Origin: Pseudomonadota bacterium
GTDB taxonomy: Bacteria > Desulfobacterota > Desulfobacteria > Desulfobacterales > Desulfobacteraceae
Assembly (NCBI GenBank): GCA_018816605.1
Contig: JAHIVS010000298.1
Location: forward strand, 1-22,374
DNA length: 22,374 bases
Direction: 5' to 3'
The notes beneath the pieces are model-generated. The model was not told where the DNA came from, did not search any database, and saw only the letters and a program-made list of their open reading frames with translations. The position numbers were made by a program, and so were the translations under genes. Below, in pieces: positions 6,578 through 14,077 of the stretch (the stretch's first letter is position 1; each line of letters starts with the position of its first letter).

Positions 6578-8124
6578 TCGTTTCCTTTATTCCCATACTG
6601 GCCGTGGATGTCGCAGGGTCGGTGGCCATGGTGGTGATTGCACTGCTTTGTCTGAACAAGGCAAGGCGGTTAAGGGAAATGGACCCTGCAAATGCTGTTT
6701 TTTTGTATCTGCTGTGGATCAGTACCGGGTTCACGATTTTTGCAGTGTCCAGAGCCTTTGGCCATATTTTACGGCAATTTCTCATTCTCACATCCAATGC
6801 AGAGGTCTGGCATACCATCGCTCCCTATTCCGGGAGCGTGAACACGGTGTCTTTTATGCTGGTGGGGCTGATAACCCTTTTTTTTAAACAAAGCTGGCAT
6901 ATAAACGAGAAAATTTTATCCAGCCGGAAAAGTCTAGAAGATACCCATATCAAACTGGTCGATCTCAACCAGACCCTTGAGCAAAAAGTTGTGGCCCGGA
7001 CAGAAATGCTGACCAGCTCAGAGCACAAGGCCAGAAGAATTTTTGAGCAGTCCCTGGATACCATTCTGGTGACGGATGAGGGGTTTAAGGTCTCGGAGAT
7101 AAACCAGGCAGGCCTTGCCCTGACCGGGTATAAAAAAGGGGAGATGCTGGAAAAGAAAATGGGCCTGAAGGATTTCATGACAAAACCGTCCGAGTGGGAA
7201 AGAATCCGGGGCCTGCTGGAAGTTGACGAATATATCCTCAATGAGGAGACCGATTTTGCGCTTCCCAACTTTACCCAGGTAAGGGTTCTGATCACGGGCG
7301 GTGTTGATTACGGAGCCTTCGGCTGCGGCAAAACCTTTCATTTTATCATTAAAAATATCAATGATAAAAAACAGATGGAACAGCAGATTGCCCAGGCCGA
7401 TAAGCTGGCTGCTTTGGGGGAATTGTCCGCCGGGGTGGCCCATGAGATCAACAACCCTTTGGGCATTATACTGGGATATACCCAGCTTATGTTAAAGGAA
7501 GCATCCGGGTTTGAAGAGGATCTCAAAACCATTGAAAAGCATGTGCAAAACTGCAGAACAGTGGTGTCGGATCTGCTCACTTTTTCCAGGAAAGGATCCC
7601 TGGAAAAGAGACGGCTGGATGTGGCAAGGACCATTGACAATGTGATCAAATTTTTGTCCAACCACACGGATTTTAGAAAGGTGGAAATATGGCAAGGCCC
7701 TTTGCCGAGGCAATCCCTGATGGTTTACGGCAATGAGCAGGAATTGGCCCAGGTGATCATCAACCTGATCATCAATGCCTGCCATGCCGTGGGTAAAAAC
7801 GGCCGGATTGAGATAGAGACCGGGGAAACAAAAGACCGGCAGGTTCTTATCACGGTGAAGGACGATGGTACCGGTATCCGGAAACGGCATTTTTCACGGC
7901 TGTTTGATCCTTTTTTCACCACCAAGCCCCCGGGCCAGGGAACCGGTCTCGGGCTGTCCGTGGGATATGGTATTATCCGCCGCCACGGCGGAGATATTAC
8001 GGCCAGAAACCGGGAAAAAAAAGGTGCTGCCTTTACCATCAGTCTTCCATCAGCCCCGGCCGAAGAAAAAGAAGGCATGGGTAGGACGCAAGGGCCCAAA
8101 GGGAACAGGAGAGATATCCAATGA
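6574..8124 (+). CDS. Membrane PAS-domain sensor histidine kinase
   Basis: 516 residues. Three hydrophobic segments lie at the N-terminus (about 4-27, 42-60 and 88-104). A coiled-coil linker (110-150) and a PAS domain (about 150-265) follow. The HisKA dimerisation helix carries phospho-acceptor H290 in GVAHEINNPLG. The HATPase domain has an N-box (NLIINACHAV, 397-406), DDGTGI (430), FDPFFTTK and GTGLGL (456). This is the NtrB-like kinase type that pairs with NtrC regulators. ATG 6574 has AAGGA 6 nt upstream and overlaps the preceding gene by 4 nt. Its own stop overlaps the response regulator by 4 nt. There is almost no periplasmic domain, so the signal is probably sensed in the membrane, in the PAS domain or through the small membrane protein upstream. 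Confidence 0.92.
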   Translation: MIVSFIPILAVDVAGSVAMVVIALLCLNKARRLREMDPANAVFLYLLWISTGFTIFAVSRAFGHILRQFLILTSNAEVWHTIAPYSGSVNTVSFMLVGLITLFFKQSWHINEKILSSRKSLEDTHIKLVDLNQTLEQKVVARTEMLTSSEHKARRIFEQSLDTILVTDEGFKVSEINQAGLALTGYKKGEMLEKKMGLKDFMTKPSEWERIRGLLEVDEYILNEETDFALPNFTQVRVLITGGVDYGAFGCGKTFHFIIKNINDKKQMEQQIAQADKLAALGELSAGVAHEINNPLGIILGYTQLMLKEASGFEEDLKTIEKHVQNCRTVVSDLLTFSRKGSLEKRRLDVARTIDNVIKFLSNHTDFRKVEIWQGPLPRQSLMVYGNEQELAQVIINLIINACHAVGKNGRIEIETGETKDRQVLITVKDDGTGIRKRHFSRLFDPFFTTKPPGQGTGLGLSVGYGIIRRHGGDITARNREKKGAAFTISLPSAPAEEKEGMGRTQGPKGNRRDIQ

Positions 8125-9509
8125 AGGCACAGATATTGGCGGTGGATGATGAAAAAGACATGACCCGCCTGTTGCAGCGGACCCTTGAACCGGAGATTGA
8201 CTGCCGCGTGACCATGGCTTTTTCCGGGGAAATGGCCCTGAACATACTGGCACAGGCATCCTTTGACCTGGTCATTTGCGATATTAAGATGCCGGGTATG
8301 GACGGGTTTGAGCTTTTGGAGCGCCTGAAGGAAAAATACCCGGACATGACCGTGGTCATGCTCTCGGCCTTCGGCAATGTAGAGTCTGCCGTGTCTGCCA
8401 TTAAAAAAGGGGCCTATGATTTTATCTCCAAACCCTTTGAACAGGATGAGATCCTTTTCAAAATTCAAAAAGCCCTGGAGCGTAGCCGGCTGCTCCATGA
8501 AAACAAACAGTTTTTGAAGGAACGCCAAAAAGAGACCTGCTCCCTGATCGGTAACAGCGAGGCCATGGAAAAGGTTTATGAAAAAATATCCCTGGTGGCA
8601 GGAAGCGATGTCACTGTTCTGATAACCGGGGAATCCGGTACGGGCAAGGATTTGACCGCACGGTCCATCCATGACCTGAGCCTTCGCAAAACCATGCCCT
8701 TTATTCCGGTGAACTGTCCCACGATTCCCGAGCATATTCTGGAAAGCGAGCTGTTCGGGTATAAAAAAGGCGCCTTTACCAACGCGTACAGGGACAAGGT
8801 CGGGCTGTTCCAGGCCGCGGACAGGGGGACTATTTTTTTAGATGAAATAGGGGATGTGGGACCTTCCATCCAGACCAAGCTTTTGCGGGTGATCCAGGAA
8901 AAGGAGATTAAACCCCTGGGGGATACCAAAGTTGAGACGGTGGATGTGCGGATCATTGCCTCCACCAACCAGAATCTAAAACAAAAAATTGCCCGGAAAG
9001 AGTTCCGGGAGGATTTCTTTTACCGGTTGTCTGTGATCGCAATTGAGCTGCCGCCATTGCGGGATCGCATCACCGATATTCCGATTTTGTGCCAGGCCCT
9101 GTTGGTCAAGCAGTGCAAAAAAATGAACAAACCTTTGAAAGCCGTATCCGAGGAGGTTCTGGATCTTTTCATGAAACAAGTCTGGGTGGGAAATGTCCGG
9201 GAGCTTGAAAATGTTCTGATCCACGGAATTTTATATTCAAAAGAGAATACAATCACCGTGTCCGATATCCCAATAAAAAATATCAGCTCACAAAAGCCTT
9301 ATGGATACGAGGGAAATCAGTATACCTCCCTGTCATATAAGGAGGCCAAGGAAAAGTTTCTTCACACGTTTAACCACGATTATATCGGCGCCAAGCTTTC
9401 CATGACCAATGGGAATATCACCCAGGCAGCAACTCTTTGCCAGATGGATCGCCAGGGCTTGCAGCAGGTCATGAAACGCTACCATATTGATCCGGAGAAT
9501 TTCAGATAA
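8121..9509 (+). CDS. NtrC-family sigma54-type response regulator with GAFTNA loop
   Basis: 462 residues. The receiver domain has D9, D10, phospho-acceptor D54 (CDIKMPGMDG), S82 and K104. The AAA+ domain has Walker A GESGTGK (170-176), Walker B FLDEIGD (239-245) and the REDFFYRL region with likely arginine fingers. The C-terminus has a Fis-type helix-turn-helix (GNITQAATLCQMDRQGLQQVMKRYHI). The sigma54-contact loop reads GAFTNA at 217-222 instead of GAFTGA. AGGAG lies 9 nt before the ATG, which overlaps the kinase stop. It should be phosphorylated by that kinase and activate sigma54 promoters. No convincing -24/-12 promoter was found upstream of nearby genes, so its targets may lie elsewhere. 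Confidence 0.93.
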   Translation: MKAQILAVDDEKDMTRLLQRTLEPEIDCRVTMAFSGEMALNILAQASFDLVICDIKMPGMDGFELLERLKEKYPDMTVVMLSAFGNVESAVSAIKKGAYDFISKPFEQDEILFKIQKALERSRLLHENKQFLKERQKETCSLIGNSEAMEKVYEKISLVAGSDVTVLITGESGTGKDLTARSIHDLSLRKTMPFIPVNCPTIPEHILESELFGYKKGAFTNAYRDKVGLFQAADRGTIFLDEIGDVGPSIQTKLLRVIQEKEIKPLGDTKVETVDVRIIASTNQNLKQKIARKEFREDFFYRLSVIAIELPPLRDRITDIPILCQALLVKQCKKMNKPLKAVSEEVLDLFMKQVWVGNVRELENVLIHGILYSKENTITVSDIPIKNISSQKPYGYEGNQYTSLSYKEAKEKFLHTFNHDYIGAKLSMTNGNITQAATLCQMDRQGLQQVMKRYHIDPENFR

Positions 9510-9523
9510 GAGCCCGATTTTAC

Positions 9524-9571
9524 AAAAAACGCCTGTTCCGGATTTCCCCGGAACAGGCGTTTTGGGCTTTT
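9524..9571. terminator. Strong bidirectional terminator between response regulator and dctM
   Basis: AAAACGCCTGTTCCGG (9526-9541) pairs perfectly over 16 bp with 9548-9563 around a 6-nt loop. The A-run at 9524-9529 and the T-rich tail at 9560-9571 give a U-tract on either strand. It separates convergent genes and can serve both. Confidence 0.92.
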
Positions 9572-9586
9572 GTTCAGGCCGGAAGA

Positions 9587-10903
9587 TCAGTACATGAGGT
9601 TGGGCAGATACAGGATGATCGATGGAAAGAGGATCAGGATCAAAACGCCCACGATGACGGCAATGAGAAAGGGAAAAATGCCCTTGAAGATTTTCTCAAG
9701 GGGGATCTCTTCTTTTAATACGTTTTTGGCAACGCCGTAGACCACATAGACATTGATGCCGACAGGCGGGGTGATAACCCCCATTTCCGTGACCATGACA
9801 ATGATGATCCCGAACCAGATGGGATCAAATCCAAGCTCCATCACCACGGGAAAAAAGATGGGGACTGTCAGGGTGACAAAGGCCAGGGCATCCATGAAGC
9901 AGCCGCCGATAAAATAAATTCCGATGATCACTCCCATGACCAGCACCGGTGACATCTCCAGTCCTGCCACCCAGCCGGCGATCTCAAAGGGAATCCGGGT
10001 GACGGCCAGGAATTTGCCGAAGATGACCGCGCCTGCAATGAGCATGAGCACCATGCAGGAGGTTCTCAGGGTCTCCATCAGGGAGTTGACAAACCCCTTC
10101 CAGGAGATCTGACGTCTGACAAGGGCGATGAGCAGCATGAAAAAGGCGCCGATGGCTGCGGCTTCCGTGGGGGTAAAAAGTCCGATGAAGATTCCGCCGA
10201 TGACCAGGGTGAAAACGATGAGGGTTTCGGTAAGGCCCAAAAGAGCTTTGAATTTTTCCGGCCAGGAAAACTTTTCTCCGGGAGGCCCTTGATCCGGGGA
10301 GATCCGGCACCGGATGTAAATGCAGATGATAAACAGCACCGTCACCAGAAGGGCGGGAAAAATGCCTGCCACAAACAGGGCCCCGATGGATTGTTCCGTG
10401 AGAATTCCGTAAATGATCAGAACAACGGAAGGGGGCATGATCATACCGATACCGCCGCCCGAAGCCACGGATCCTGTGGCAAGTTCATCATCATAATTGT
10501 ATCGTTTCATCTCCGGCAGACCCACTGTGGCCATGGTGGCTGCCGTGGCAGGGCTCGAACCGCAGACCGCACCAAAGGCGGTGCAGGCGGTAACCGTTGC
10601 CATGGCGAGGCCGCCCCTTATGTTGCCCATGAATGTGTAGCCGGCTTTGTAGAGACGCTTGCTGATGCCGGAATTGAATCCCAGCTGACCCATGAGGATG
10701 AACAAAGGGATGGTGGTCAGGTCGTAGGAGTCAAATGTTTCGTAGACGTTTCTGGATAACAGGACAAGGCCTGCATCCATGCTGATCATGGCGGAGAATC
10801 CCGCAAATCCGACAGCTGCCATTACAAATGCCACGGGCATCCGTGTCAGGAACATGAGAACCATAATGATAATGCCGATGATGCCAATAAAAGTCGGGCT
10901 CAT
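9587..10903 (-). CDS. dctM: TRAP transporter large permease DctM
   Basis: A 438-residue, highly hydrophobic protein with about 12 membrane segments, the usual size and composition of DctM. Family-typical stretches include TTIPLFILMGQLGFNSGISKR and ACTAFGAVCGSSPATAATMA. The P-rich segment VITPPVGINVYVVYGVAK lies in the C-terminal half. It forms the Na+-coupled transport channel for a carboxylate or similar acid delivered by the periplasmic binding protein. The ATG overlaps the dctQ stop by 4 nt, so the two are coupled. The gene ends just before the bidirectional terminator. Confidence 0.94.
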   Translation of the reverse strand: MSPTFIGIIGIIIMVLMFLTRMPVAFVMAAVGFAGFSAMISMDAGLVLLSRNVYETFDSYDLTTIPLFILMGQLGFNSGISKRLYKAGYTFMGNIRGGLAMATVTACTAFGAVCGSSPATAATMATVGLPEMKRYNYDDELATGSVASGGGIGMIMPPSVVLIIYGILTEQSIGALFVAGIFPALLVTVLFIICIYIRCRISPDQGPPGEKFSWPEKFKALLGLTETLIVFTLVIGGIFIGLFTPTEAAAIGAFFMLLIALVRRQISWKGFVNSLMETLRTSCMVLMLIAGAVIFGKFLAVTRIPFEIAGWVAGLEMSPVLVMGVIIGIYFIGGCFMDALAFVTLTVPIFFPVVMELGFDPIWFGIIIVMVTEMGVITPPVGINVYVVYGVAKNVLKEEIPLEKIFKGIFPFLIAVIVGVLILILFPSIILYLPNLMY

Positions 10904-11394
10904 TTTGTTTTCAACTCTCTTAATTGCTTAATATTGCCAACGATTGTCTCCAGAATGGTAACAGAGAAAATCAACATACCGAATGCGAGCAGGTATACAA
11001 TATAGTAGATGGGAAATTCCAGGTTCATGGAGACTTCACCGGTATGCCGGATGTCCTTTGCATAGAGAAACATCTGCCAGGTGATCAGGCCGAAAAGGAC
11101 AAGGCTCAGGCTTCGGGTGAAAATGTCGATCCATAGCTGGATTTTTTTTGAGAAAAGCCGGACCAGAATCTCAACCCCGACATGGCCATCCACCTTATAG
11201 GTATAGGGAAGGGCCGATGCAACCAGAATGGTGGCCAGAAATCCAACCAGTTCAACTGACCCGAAGATGGGGTGCCTGAAAAAACGGCCGATGACATCCA
11301 CAACCGTTAACATCATCATGCAGGTCAGGGCGATGGCACCGATCAGTTTCAGAAAACCTGAAAACCTGTCCAGCATCGTAAAAATCATTTTCAT
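10900..11394 (-). CDS. dctQ: TRAP transporter small permease DctQ
   Basis: 164 residues with four membrane helices: about 14-34, 48-66, 91-110 and 127-150. The conserved family pattern VDVIGRFFRHPIFGSVELVGFL follows the first helix. DctQ pairs with DctM to form the membrane complex. ATG 11394 has AGGA 6 nt upstream (11401-11404 on the top strand); a second Met two codons in is less well placed. It lies 96 nt after dctP, with a hairpin between them, and overlaps dctM. Confidence 0.92.
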   Translation of the reverse strand: MKMIFTMLDRFSGFLKLIGAIALTCMMMLTVVDVIGRFFRHPIFGSVELVGFLATILVASALPYTYKVDGHVGVEILVRLFSKKIQLWIDIFTRSLSLVLFGLITWQMFLYAKDIRHTGEVSMNLEFPIYYIVYLLAFGMLIFSVTILETIVGNIKQLRELKTK

Positions 11395-11431
11395 GGGAAG
11401 TCCTGATTAATTTTACTTTAAAGTTTATGGG

Positions 11432-11473
11432 CTTGCCCGATGCCATGCCGAATCCGGCCGGGCATCAGGCAAG
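11432..11473 (-). promoter_or_regulatory. Intercistronic hairpin between dctP and dctQM
   Basis: A 13-bp stem (11432-11444 with 11461-11473, one G-U pair in the transcript) encloses a second 4-bp hairpin, GCCG/CGGC at 11447-11458. No T-run follows in the transcript. It therefore resembles an mRNA-stabilising or partial-attenuation element that lets the binding protein be made in excess over the permease. Confidence 0.6.
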
Positions 11474-11490
11474 AGGTTACACGTGCTTCA

Positions 11491-12486
11491 TTACATATTG
11501 GTTTTGATGAAGTCTACAACCGCTTTTCCATCGATGCCTTTTTCCGAGACGGATTTAATATAGTCTTCGATAACCGGAGCAACGGCTTCTTCCCATCTTT
11601 TTGATTCTGCCTCGGAAAGGGGGACCACTTTACCGCCCTTTTCCAAGAAGAATTCCATTCCAAGCTTATCGGCTTCATCCCAGGCTTCCCCATGTTTGGT
11701 GGCCCATTCCCCATTGATTTCCCGGATAATCTTCTGCTGCTCAGGCGTGAGGGCGGCCCATTTGTCTTTGTTCATGAAGACGGCAAAGGTGGTGGTATAG
11801 GCGGTTGAAAAATTCTGGGTCATAAAGTGAGCCACTTCTCCCAATTTCCATCCCTTGTTGGATTCAACCGGATGGGAGGAGCCGTCCACAACCCCTTTTT
11901 GAAGCATCTGGTAGCATTCGCCCATGGATGTTCCGACCGGGGATGCGCCAAGAGCTGCCTGGACAAGTCCGCTGGTTCCAGTGCCCCTGAGCTTGAGTCC
12001 CTTGAGGCCTTCAAGGGTTGCGACTTCTTTATCCCGGGTATGGATCAACCCCGGGCCATGGGCATGGACAAACATCATGGCAGTATCATTGAATTCAGCA
12101 GGATCAAATTTGTTTAACACAGCGTTGGCAACGGTTGTCGCCTGGACACCGTTTGAATAGCCCATGGGAAGATCAATTGCAGAGGCAATCGGGAAACGTC
12201 CCCTTGAATAGGCAAGCACTGTCATTCCGATGTCTGCAATCCCAGAAACAACGCCGTCATAGGTTTGGGGTGCTTTGGTCAAAGAACCTGCAGGGAAATA
12301 ATTTATGGCAATTTCTCCGTTTGTTCTTTTTTCGACTTCTTTGCACCAGCTTTCAGCCAATTGGCTTTGAATGTGGGTGGGAGGGAAAAAATTTGCATAG
12401 GTGAGCTGGGTTTTTGCCGACGCAGTTACGGCAAATAATGCGCAAAGACAAAACACTAAAAAAGCCGGGATGGTAATCCTCTTCAT
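11491..12486 (-). CDS. dctP: TRAP transporter periplasmic substrate-binding protein DctP
   Basis: 331 residues with a signal peptide (about 1-24, cleavage near TASA/K). A DctP-family body begins with QLTYANFFPPTHIQSQLAESWCKEVEKRTNGEI. It contains the family region LKGLKLRGTGTSGLVQAALGASPVGTSMGECYQMLQKGVVDGSSHP, whose arginine normally holds the substrate carboxylate. The substrate cannot be told from sequence alone. The ATG is preceded by AGGAGG with 8 nt spacing. It is first in a dctPQM operon with a long regulatory region upstream. The nearby kinase/regulator pair is convergent and need not control it. Confidence 0.94.
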   Translation of the reverse strand: MKRITIPAFLVFCLCALFAVTASAKTQLTYANFFPPTHIQSQLAESWCKEVEKRTNGEIAINYFPAGSLTKAPQTYDGVVSGIADIGMTVLAYSRGRFPIASAIDLPMGYSNGVQATTVANAVLNKFDPAEFNDTAMMFVHAHGPGLIHTRDKEVATLEGLKGLKLRGTGTSGLVQAALGASPVGTSMGECYQMLQKGVVDGSSHPVESNKGWKLGEVAHFMTQNFSTAYTTTFAVFMNKDKWAALTPEQQKIIREINGEWATKHGEAWDEADKLGMEFFLEKGGKVVPLSEAESKRWEEAVAPVIEDYIKSVSEKGIDGKAVVDFIKTNM

Positions 12487-12648
12487 TTTGCTGACCTCCT
12501 AAAAAATTTGTAATGGGGCCAAAATTTACCTGGACCCTGATTGTGGAAAGCGGGACTTGGATGGGGCGTTGTTTTGGAATTCACCTCCTCAAATTTTATG
12601 GTAAAAAAATGATGCTACAATGTAACTATATATCAGCTGTGGTTAATA

Positions 12649-12678
12649 ACTATATTTAAAAGGAAGAAACCCTGTCAA
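12649..12678 (-). promoter_or_regulatory. Proximal sigma70-type promoter of dctPQM
   Basis: On the minus strand, TTGACA (12673-12678) and TATAGT (12649-12654) are 18 nt apart. Transcription would begin near 12642, about 155 nt before the dctP start codon. Confidence 0.55.
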
Positions 12679-12716
12679 GAAAAAAAATGGGGTTGAATGA
12701 TAAAAGTGTTTCAAAG

Positions 12717-12736
12717 ATAGTTGATGGGTCAACTAT
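12717..12736. promoter_or_regulatory. Palindromic operator candidate 1 (ATAGTTGA-N4-TCAACTAT)
   Basis: Perfect 8-nt inverted arms around TGGG. It lies 38 nt upstream of the proximal -35 box and downstream of the distal promoter. The same core recurs at 12891-12912. The TTGA-N4-TCAA type core is common among MarR-like dimer sites, which is only a suggestion. Confidence 0.6.
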
Positions 12737-12794
12737 GCTGTAAAAACAAAGCGTTATGCCGTTTTAGACACATAGGAAAAGCCCGGGGATTGTA

Positions 12795-12824
12795 ACTATA
12801 ATATGGCTGTATGTTAGCTGTCAT
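12795..12824 (-). promoter_or_regulatory. Candidate distal promoter of dctPQM
   Basis: On the minus strand, ATGACA (12819-12824) and TATAGT (12795-12800) are 18 nt apart. This is the same spacing and -10 sequence as the proximal promoter, with one mismatch in the -35 box. It lies between the two palindromes. Confidence 0.35.
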
Positions 12825-12890
12825 AAGCGATCGACTTTTTTGGGGATTTGCCGGAAAAAGGAAGGGGGATAAATTTTTGGCAACTTATTC

Positions 12891-12912
12891 ATTAGTTGAT
12901 ATGTCAACTAAT
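12891..12912. promoter_or_regulatory. Palindromic operator candidate 2 (ATTAGTTGA-N4-TCAACTAAT)
   Basis: Perfect 9-nt inverted arms around TATG. It shares the TAGTTGA-N4-TCAACTA core with the site at 12717-12736; the two centres are 175 bp apart. No T-run is present and it is not next to a gene end, so a protein-binding site is more likely than a terminator. Confidence 0.6.
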
Positions 12913-13085
12913 TATTATTTTGTTCATTTGGGTAACTGCCTAATTTTTTATTCGTTTTTAAGGTTGAATCCGAATAAATTGCTCTTTTTAGATGATCTTC
13001 TCTACTAAAGCAGGGGAAGGGGAGGGTGATCATAGGTCCCTTGGATGGCGGGGTCTCGGCAAGAAAAAAGGGGGTGATGCAAAAA

Positions 13086-13838
13086 TTAAAGTTGGATGTA
13101 GACATATCCGCCCCGGCCATAACCAAAAGGCTTAAACACATGGTTATAGTTGGTGGAGATACCTTTATAAAAGGTGTCAAAGGAGACGTCATAAGGAAGG
13201 GGAAGGGACGGGTCCACATCCAGGAGGGTGACCCTTTGGGTGACCGGGTCAAATCCGCCCACCGGCGAGATATGGGGGATATTCAGATCCGGGATAAAGC
13301 AGCCCTGGTCAAAATGGGCAATGATCAAACAATTTCCCTGGGTTTCAAATTGTTCAAGCCGAGACAAAAGGCGTTGCCGGATGGGCTGGGACGCTTTTTT
13401 CCCCCTGGCCCGGACAAATTCAGTGGATTTGTATCGGATCCCATAGGCCTTCAAACTTTCGGCGACAACCTGGCTGAGCACTTCAAGGGGAAGTCCTCTT
13501 CGTCCTTTATATCCGTTGGCCCCCATTCGTTCTTTCCAGTGGGCGGTTCTTACCTTTTCAAGGATCTGCTGCTGGGTGATGGGGCGAAAGTTCAGGGTCT
13601 TGGTTGTTTCCAGAATGGCATTGACCACACAGACCACAGAGGCAACCGAACAGGAGGATTCGTGGAATTGTTTGACATGGTGGCGGAACAGGGCCTTTTT
13701 TAATGCATTCTGGGGAGGGGTAAGGGGGGAAGGAATCGTTTCGGCCCGATCCTTCCCAAAGGAACCGGTCCGGGTTATTTTATGGAAAAAATACCTCAGA
13801 GAAAGATAGCCGCGCATGATATATTTTAATACGAGCAT
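13086..13838 (-). CDS. Phytochelatin-synthase-like cysteine peptidase/transpeptidase
   Basis: 250 residues. The core resembles the phytochelatin synthase family, a papain-like fold: FHESSCSVASVVCVVNAI gives nucleophile C63, PHISPVGGFDP gives H189, and VTLLDVDP gives D207. The His-Asp spacing of 18 residues equals that of known phytochelatin synthases. Bacterial members usually cleave glutathione-like gamma-Glu-Cys peptides rather than polymerise them, and often lack the C-terminal metal-sensing half, as here. No signal peptide is evident; an N-terminal tail of about 45 basic residues is unassigned. ATG 13838 has no clear ribosome site, and ATG 13817 is an alternative. It stands alone between the TRAP operon and a divergent hydrolase gene. 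Confidence 0.8.
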   Translation of the reverse strand: MLVLKYIMRGYLSLRYFFHKITRTGSFGKDRAETIPSPLTPPQNALKKALFRHHVKQFHESSCSVASVVCVVNAILETTKTLNFRPITQQQILEKVRTAHWKERMGANGYKGRRGLPLEVLSQVVAESLKAYGIRYKSTEFVRARGKKASQPIRQRLLSRLEQFETQGNCLIIAHFDQGCFIPDLNIPHISPVGGFDPVTQRVTLLDVDPSLPLPYDVSFDTFYKGISTNYNHVFKPFGYGRGGYVYIQL

Positions 13839-14077
13839 GTCCGTAAGTCACCTGTCCTGTTTTGATTCTTCCACACCCCGATACCCACCAATATCAGTCC
13901 CATTCCTTTTTTTGTCAATAGAAGTATGGCCTCCTTTCTTTTTATTTGATAGGATAATTCAAATTGCCGGGGAAAGGAGATTCCAGCCCGGCAGGCCCTG
14001 AAATTTCGTTTCGCTGTTGCAAAAAGGAAACAAGGGCAAATCCTAATAATCGTGAATAACGGCATGGAGGCAGTAGT

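Larger units (their letters stand above)
12487..13085. other. 599-bp gene-poor regulatory region upstream of dctPQM
   Basis: No convincing gene is seen. The stretch is AT-rich compared with the flanking genes. It contains two candidate minus-strand promoters (12649-12678 and 12795-12824) and two related palindromes (12717-12736 and 12891-12912). A 10-nt direct repeat, TGTAACTATA, occurs at 12621-12630 and 12791-12800. A second AGGAGG on the minus strand near 12584-12589 has no usable start codon. The right-hand end (about 12990-13085) follows the stop of the phytochelatin-synthase-like gene and shows no clear terminator. Confidence 0.6.

Noticed and set aside
7725..8735. 336-codon open frame on the minus strand
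   Set aside because: It lies antisense to the histidine kinase and response regulator, both with complete motifs. Its translation shows no domain and it has no ribosome site, so it is a shadow frame.
12483..12584. 33-codon GTG mini-ORF on the minus strand whose stop overlaps the dctP ATG (possible leader peptide)
   Set aside because: The AGGAGG directly touches the GTG, leaving no spacing for ribosome binding, and the peptide shows no pattern.
12811..13008. 65-codon ORF on the plus strand in the region upstream of dctP
   Set aside because: Low-complexity AT-rich translation, no ribosome site, and it runs through palindrome 2.
13944..13964. ATTTGA-N9-TCAAAT inverted repeat between the phytochelatin-synthase-like and DDAH-like genes
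   Set aside because: The arms are short and AT-rich, with a long spacer and no promoter aligned to it.
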